Below are positions 58,675 through 64,000 of a stretch of 64,000 bases of DNA, piece by piece. Position 1 is the stretch's first letter. Every line of letters starts with the position of its first letter. The stretch is from Lepidonotus clava (taxonomy: Eukaryota > Annelida > Polychaeta > Phyllodocida > Polynoidae), in NCBI GenBank assembly GCA_936440205.1, contig OW387133.1:70990374-71054373 (forward strand), read 5' to 3'. A program made the translations under genes and the position numbers. The notes beneath the pieces were generated by a model that did not search any database, was not told the origin of the DNA, and was given only the letters and a program-made list of their open reading frames with translations.

Positions 58675-59519
58675 CTTTTAAAAAAAAAAAAGAGAAATAA
58701 CGGACTGAGTCACATACCATACATAGAGTATGTCAATACGAAACATTTCCTGCTAACCGTATGGGATGGGTATGGTATAAGAATAGCCATTTTCCCCATG
58801 TATTTTCGTTTGTAATGAGTATAGGAAACTAGTATCATTTTTTGAATGATTTTGAATGGTTTCCATGCTAGGAAGCCCCCCCCCCCAGGACGCCAGCACG
58901 CCACCACACACCATAACCTCAGTCACCCACGAATAGAGGGCCTACGTCATTCGTGAAGGCTAAGTACTGACACAAAACAGCATACAACGGTTAAAAATAT
59001 GAACACCCCGATTGAAATGTGGTAATAGATATGAAGTTTTAGACGTAAATGGAAAGGGGTGGAGAGTTTATTCGGAATCAATACTTTACACGTCCCAGCC
59101 GTGACAGAGGTCAAGCGAAAGAAGTGGGCGATAATACAAGAAGGTTAAAATGAAAAGCTTTTGCGCCCGAATATTAGACAATTAATCAATAATATGTACG
59201 TAGATATAAATCTAGATGCCTTCCCTAAGTGGTACGTGGTATATTGTAACTAGAAAATGATGGAAATAATACCTTGTCGTTCTTGTATTCGTTCTTAGTC
59301 GTTGTAGGTTGATTCAGCGTGATGCTGCGTCTTCGTGGTCGTGACGTGCGAAGATGTCGGAGAGTGATTAAATACATATACCTATAACCAGCCGAGAACA
59401 AGCGCAATTCGCTGGAATCAACTACATAATCATTCGTATACGTAAACACACGCCGGTAACCAGCTACATCCGGGAAGTGATGAAACTCATCGTAATATAT
59501 GCAAATGATATGCATCACG

Positions 59520-59735
59520 TGTCTTTTGCGAAACCATGCAAAAATATACGAATATCCTTGAACGTATACGAATATACGTAAATGTGTACGAAAATTCGTA
59601 CATGGATACGAATATGATTCAATATTTTACGATACGAATTTGTGAAGTCTTTGGACACATTAGTCTGAGGTATTCGTAAAATTTTATTCGTATACAGTGG
59701 AAGTACGTTTCTGACGTAAAAAAGCTCTGGAACGC
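59520..59735. repeat. Right terminal and subterminal repeats of Harbinger
   Basis: About nine TACGAA/TTCGTA words (for example GTATACGAATATACG, TACGAAAATTCGTA) precede the 21-bp terminus at 59715-59735. The layout mirrors the left end. Confidence 0.85.
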
Positions 59736-62700
59736 CTTCCTGGTGTCTGTTGTTTTGATTTCGCTCTTGCCGTACAAACCGTTCTTATTATAGCACGGCG
59801 ACCTTGTCGTACTTGGGGGTTGTCCCACCGAGAGATGGGCATAACTTAATGCACCTCCTACCAGCTGCTTCCGGGACCAGTATCGCCAGTTTTTAGTTCC
59901 TAACATATCTGACTCGTACTACTGACACTTCCAAAATTGTAGACCCTTTCTGCTCTCATATAGGTACCTCCTAAGGCTAAGGACCTCTTCTGAGACCGAA
60001 AGAAAGAATGCATGATAGATATCTTTATTTAGTTAAACTGTACTTTTTTTTCGATTTTCAGAATGAAATACTTGATGGATCATTCATTGAGGACCATTGG
60101 TTCCTCCTTCGTTTGGGATGAACCTGTTTTTACCCATCCCCTTTATTATTTCCTTCTTCACAAATCAGTCCTTTTTCTACAACCCCAAAGGCCTTAAGCT
60201 CTCTATCTCATCCATACCGTCTTGCCTCTCGTTATTTATCCACCATTCAGCAGTGTCTGGCCCAATAGATTCCTTGATTGATTTCCAGCCACCCCGGCCA
60301 CGCAGTGAGATCCATGCAATATTTACACACAGACATCCTGGATGGGACCGACTTTGGGTTCCATGTTGAGAGGACTGTTTTCTAGATGTATTCATTTTAT
60401 ATACACGTATAATATTGTATATGTCCTCTCCATTGAAGCCTTTCTCTGCCTGGTCCAATTTACATACATGCAGCCCTATTACACTTCTATTGGACACCTT
60501 TAGAAACTGAAGTTCTTGTCAAGAAAAATAAACACAACTGGTGTCATAGGTTACTACGCACACGGTTCTCCTGACAACTGGTCTAGTAACCTACAAACAA
60601 ACAGTGACTGCATATATACACAACAAACAGATATAGAGGAGGTGAAAATAGGCCATAAAAATACAACTACAAAAATGACGACAAGAAATAGGTCATTGTG
60701 GACAGCTCAGCGGCAAGTTGGCCGGGGATCACAGAGCTAGTTTATTTCGTGCCTGTGATGGATGGCTGTTGGGGCTGTTATTGCGCACGCTAGGCGTTCA
60801 GGCCTGAGAGTGGGTGGGGCAGGGTGAGGTGGGGGTCGGGTAGGAGAGAAGGGTAAAAGGTGTAACACCCTTCTCCGCACCATGGTGTGTATCGCTAACT
60901 GCTGAGATTCAGGGCGACCTGCCTCCATTCATACGTGGTACACACTCTGTACTCCAGTGTTTAGATGCATAGGCAAGCGGGCACTGTATAGGTATCTCCG
61001 ATAGGAAACCTTTTTTCCTACAACAACCAAGTATAAGGGAACGCAGCCACGCAATTACAATAAGAATTATTGTACATATAATATATACTTGGATAAATTC
61101 AAGGTTTTATTTTCCTTTTTTTCGTTACACAATTATTATTCATGAGATGGTGGATGCGTCTTATGTACCGAATATCCGCAGAGGTCAAGCAGATGACAGT
61201 TGAATGGAATGTCGTGTTATTGCGAGTGTCGCACTTGTTGAACTGGCGTGTTACAACGTAGAAGAGTAATTGGTCATTAACCCAACCAGTTGACTCATGG
61301 ACATGGACGCACGCAAAGGGTTAACAAGGTATAAGGGATTCAATGAACTAGATCTAATTTTTATTTCGACTTTCGTTCATGTTCCTTAGTCATCAGAACC
61401 TGAACCATTGATAAGGTCTTATTCCACAACTATAAGTAGCTCTCTGATTTAATTAAGTATCTCTGCAGCTTCAACGTATAGTATTGTACTTGACATTGGC
61501 GCACATATTGCCGTACACATTATAAAGCCAAGATCTTGAGAGACCTGTTATGATATTGAATTGTCAAAGTAAGACTAAATCACTCGCGATTTAAGCACTT
61601 TTTTTCGGTAAATCACATGCACAACCTATACTGGCATGCGAAACTGCCCTGATCTTAAAGAAAGCAGAATGGGCGTACCACTAGTATAAATCCACTGATT
61701 AGATAAGGTGCACACAAGCCTGGTCTGCTTGTATTGATGTGTTAGTCAGGAATGCGTATCTAGTACAGCATTGACCCTTTGGCCAATGCGGTCGCGACCC
61801 TTACCTAACTGTAAGGCCAATAAAAAACACTGTTCTTCAGTCAGGCGGTTTATCGGCAGTGCCGTATCAAACATTGGTCAGTCAAAAAGGGTCCCAAGTG
61901 TCACGCCAACCCAGATGTGTCTTGCGTCATCGGTTGACCCTTCAATGCTTGCATACTGCGTATCTAACCTAACCTTAGCACTTGAGTCATCACATATTCT
62001 AATAGCGGTAGAGTATCACATCTACATGTAATGGTTTTCCTAGAAAGGAAGAGATATCAAGTTTCAACCGATTTGGGTATTTTGAAGAGTATATTTTCAA
62101 GCATTTGTCGTGAATGATGTTTCGGCCCTGTGAAATGTTGTTGACACTATTTTGGTGTCCAAACATGTATCCAGATTGCCAAACCCCACCGTCTGGCCGT
62201 TTTCTCCCTCAGCTAAATCATCCAATATTTTCTGAAGCCACTTCGCAAATTTGCACAGGCAGCCCAAACACACAAGGGCAAACTGAAATTGAAAAAGTGC
62301 ATGATCCATGAGAATTTCAAGGCAAGGGAGAAGGAAAAGAAAAAAGAAAAAAAGGCAATACAAACAGGATGTACTGTTGGGGGTTATCCAGCATTTGTTA
62401 ATTATTGATTGGAGGCAGTCCGCCTTGTTGAGGCTGGGGGACGTTGAGCTGGGCGTACAACCAAGCGGCTGTCTATCTTCGTAGTGGCTGTTCCCCTGCA
62501 CAGTGGCTGTCTACCCCTACAGTGGCTGTCTTGGCAGAGGCGCACTCTGTGCAGTGTTGACGGCCCGGGCCGGGTAGCCACTGACCCGTCTAGTTGCCCG
62601 GCTGTCGAGTAGCTCGCGCCGAGCACACAGCTTGTTTTGGTCCGGTATAGGAGTCTATTGATCGCCGCTGGCACCTCCCATTGACTAGGGAGATGGGGCT

Positions 62701-63290
62701 GCTACTAGACCCCCAGCACCCCAGTACCACCCCCTCAGTACACATACGGAGATACACACTCACTCGTGGTCCCACCACCACCACCACCGCCACCGCCACC
62801 ACTGCCCCTCTGGCTGTGCTCCCAGTGCCCATAGTACCAGCTATTTATCTATTGATACCCAGCATCCTCACACCCACACACCCGCCCCCCTCCCCCAGCC
62901 GCACCCCCTCCCTCAATGTCCCGTCCCAGCTCGTCCATCCAGTGCCCAACGCTCATCACCGACGCCCTATATAGCAACCCTAAACGGTGTGAGCTGCTCG
63001 TATGTACTGCTCGGAGCGACTCGAACACTGTCCGGACGACCTCCAGAAAGGGCATATGAATAAGCACACCCCAAGGTTAACAGCTGCTTAGCTGAGTTCA
63101 TTGAAACCCACTAACCCCAACCAGTATTACATATTGTCTTTTTTATTTGTATTTCCCCCCTGCCATATCATTGTTGTATCTATTCAGAGATTTGTCATTG
63201 TATTTCAGCGGAAAAAGTATTACCGTAACATTGTTATTTGTGGGCCCCAAGGCACACAAATCTAGCCAGGGCGAGGAACGACAGTAAAAA
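59736..63290. other. Non-coding flank right of Harbinger
   Basis: No supported exon. It contains a weak tandem of GTGGCTGTC units, four copies spaced by about 22 bases (about 62467-62535), and a CCN-repeat-rich stretch (about 62765-62810) that generates spurious Pro/Thr-rich frames. Confidence 0.5.
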
Positions 63291-63298
63291 CCGAGTCG

Positions 63299-63306
63299 TG
63301 ACGTCA
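63299..63306. promoter_or_regulatory. CRE palindrome
   Basis: TGACGTCA within GTCGTGACGTCACCACC, about 475 bases before the ATG at 63775. The CREB/ATF consensus is known; use here is inferred from position in the GC-rich promoter region. Confidence 0.5.
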
Positions 63307-63581
63307 CCACCGCCTATCTTTTACATAGGAAAATTACATAGGAAAAAAGCCTCAAACACACGATTTCTTCACCAAATTCGGAGGTATTTCTGACGGTGCT
63401 AAGGCCTAAAAAAATATATCAGTATATGTCAAAACATCTCAACCGGTGAACTTAAGCGTAAGGGAAAGAAATATTCAGTATTAATACGTTTTCGGGCCAT
63501 GTTTCTGAGTCCCATTTTACAGAAAAGCGCCTGCCAGCCTCTCGGGTCGGCGGGAAGGGAAGGACCGCCCCCTTCTCGGCC

Positions 63582-63756
63582 CGTCGACCAATCAGCGTTC
63601 TTCATTCGATCACGTGACTTTCGGCCTTGAACTTGTGAATAATTAATGAGGCGTTGACCAATGAGCGTCCTCCTCTCGATCACGTGACATCTCATTTACA
63701 TATCGCTGTCGGGGCCGTCGACCAATCAGCGTCCTCCTTTCGTACCACGTGACTAC
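63582..63756 (+). promoter_or_regulatory. Triple CCAAT + E-box promoter array
   Basis: Three modules of GACCAAT(C/G)AGCGT followed by CACGTGAC: CCAAT at 63588, 63658 and 63722; CACGTG at 63611, 63681 and 63746. The offset is 23, 23 and 24 bases; the modules repeat every 64-70 bases. NF-Y binds CCAAT and USF/TFE-type bHLH-ZIP factors bind TCACGTGA. The last E-box ends 24 bases before an ATG. No TATA box seen. Confidence 0.75.
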
Positions 63757-63774
63757 CCGTGTGCTTCGAGCAGG

Positions 63775-64000
63775 ATGAAGAAGAACCCGGCCGCCATGCT
63801 GTCACCGACCTATGCACCCGTATTTAGACACGAAATCGGCCTCTCCCCACGAAAACCTTATACCCAGAGATTCGTGTGGACCTGTATATTAGCATCGCAT
63901 GGAGTATTTTTCATCAAATATGGATTTAACCTCGTGATCAAAGAAATAGCGCGGGTCGGACTTGCGGAGGCGAAGAGAGCCCAGACCGCCCCACGCTGGC
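63775..64000 (+). CDS. 5' end of an unrecognised gene, runs off the window
   Basis: ATG (context CAGGATGA) opens a frame without stops to the window edge: 75 codons. The protein begins MKKNPAAMLSPTYAP, then FRHEIGLSPRKPYTQR, a hydrophobic stretch FVWTCILASHGVFFIKYGF (about 37-55) that could be one membrane segment, then a basic helix with EIARVGLAEAKRA. GC-rich codons and the strong CCAAT/E-box promoter directly upstream support a true first exon. I do not recognise the family. A splice donor could lie beyond the edge. Confidence 0.55.
   Translation, partial: MKKNPAAMLSPTYAPVFRHEIGLSPRKPYTQRFVWTCILASHGVFFIKYGFNLVIKEIARVGLAEAKRAQTAPRW

Larger units (their letters stand above)
46010..59735. 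mobile_element. PIF/Harbinger DNA transposon, 13.7 kb, two intact genes
   Basis: Perfect 21-bp terminal inverted repeats (GCGTTCCAGAGCTTTTTTAC and one further G) bound the element at 46010-46030 and 59715-59735. Inside are a plus-strand DDE transposase gene (46585-48815) and a minus-strand Myb/SANT-like gene (49902-58674), convergent, the standard Harbinger pair. About 550 bases on the left and 1 kb on the right are non-coding and rich in TACGAA/TTCGTA words. Both genes read without an internal stop after splicing, so the copy looks whole and is probably young or under selection. It is several times longer than most Harbingers because the second gene is very large. No 3-bp target duplication is visible. 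Confidence 0.92.

Noticed and set aside
58103-58681. Plus-strand ORF of 192 codons opposite exon 1 of the Myb-like gene
   Set aside because: Complement of Lys/Ser/Thr-rich coding; no splice or promoter context.
62097-63067. Pro/Thr-rich and other ORFs of 65-134 codons on both strands
   Set aside because: Low-complexity CCN repeats and chance frames; no splice sites or conserved motif seen.

Overview
This is eukaryotic, almost certainly animal, nuclear DNA. It has short spliced exons with GT-AG introns, long AT-rich introns, degenerate LINEs, tRNA-derived SINEs and many non-autonomous DNA transposons. The repeat mix (CAGTGGCGGATC-type termini, TTAA-, TA- and AT-flanked miniature elements, frequent TAGGCCTA words) suggests a marine invertebrate. 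I cannot choose between echinoderm, hemichordate, cephalochordate and mollusc from sequence alone. I see no bacterial gene, CRISPR array, rRNA or clear functional tRNA.

Layout: (1) 1.9-12.5 kb, minus strand: a complete 14-exon gene for a 557-residue protein with RNase-inhibitor-type leucine-rich repeats and two canonical EF-hands (LRRC74A-like). A possible alternative first exon lies at 15.6 kb, and an 11-bp minisatellite fills part of intron 3. (2) 16.4-36.0 kb, minus strand: a three-exon gene for an unrecognised, largely disordered 354-residue protein. Both introns are loaded with repeats. (3) About 36.0-36.4 kb: a probable divergent promoter shared with a plus-strand gene whose first coding exon is at 39.08 kb; its later exons were not found. 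(4) 46.0-59.7 kb: a 13.7-kb PIF/Harbinger DNA transposon with perfect 21-bp terminal inverted repeats and arrays of TACGAA/TTCGTA words at both ends. It carries two convergent, apparently intact genes: a 6-exon, 407-residue DDE transposase and a 13-exon, 1458-residue Myb/SANT-like protein. (5) 63.3-64.0 kb: a promoter with three regularly spaced CCAAT + CACGTG modules in front of the first exon of a gene that runs off the window.

The strongest candidate for something not described before is the Harbinger. It keeps the known two-gene logic (DDE nuclease plus Myb-like DNA-binding partner), but the partner is several times larger than usual. The partner has nine consecutive symmetric phase 1-1 exons, a SUMO-interaction-like motif, a coiled coil, and introns holding four copies of an unusual head-to-head tRNA-like dimer. 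All exon joins were worked out by hand from splice sites and frame continuity; no transcript or database evidence was available.
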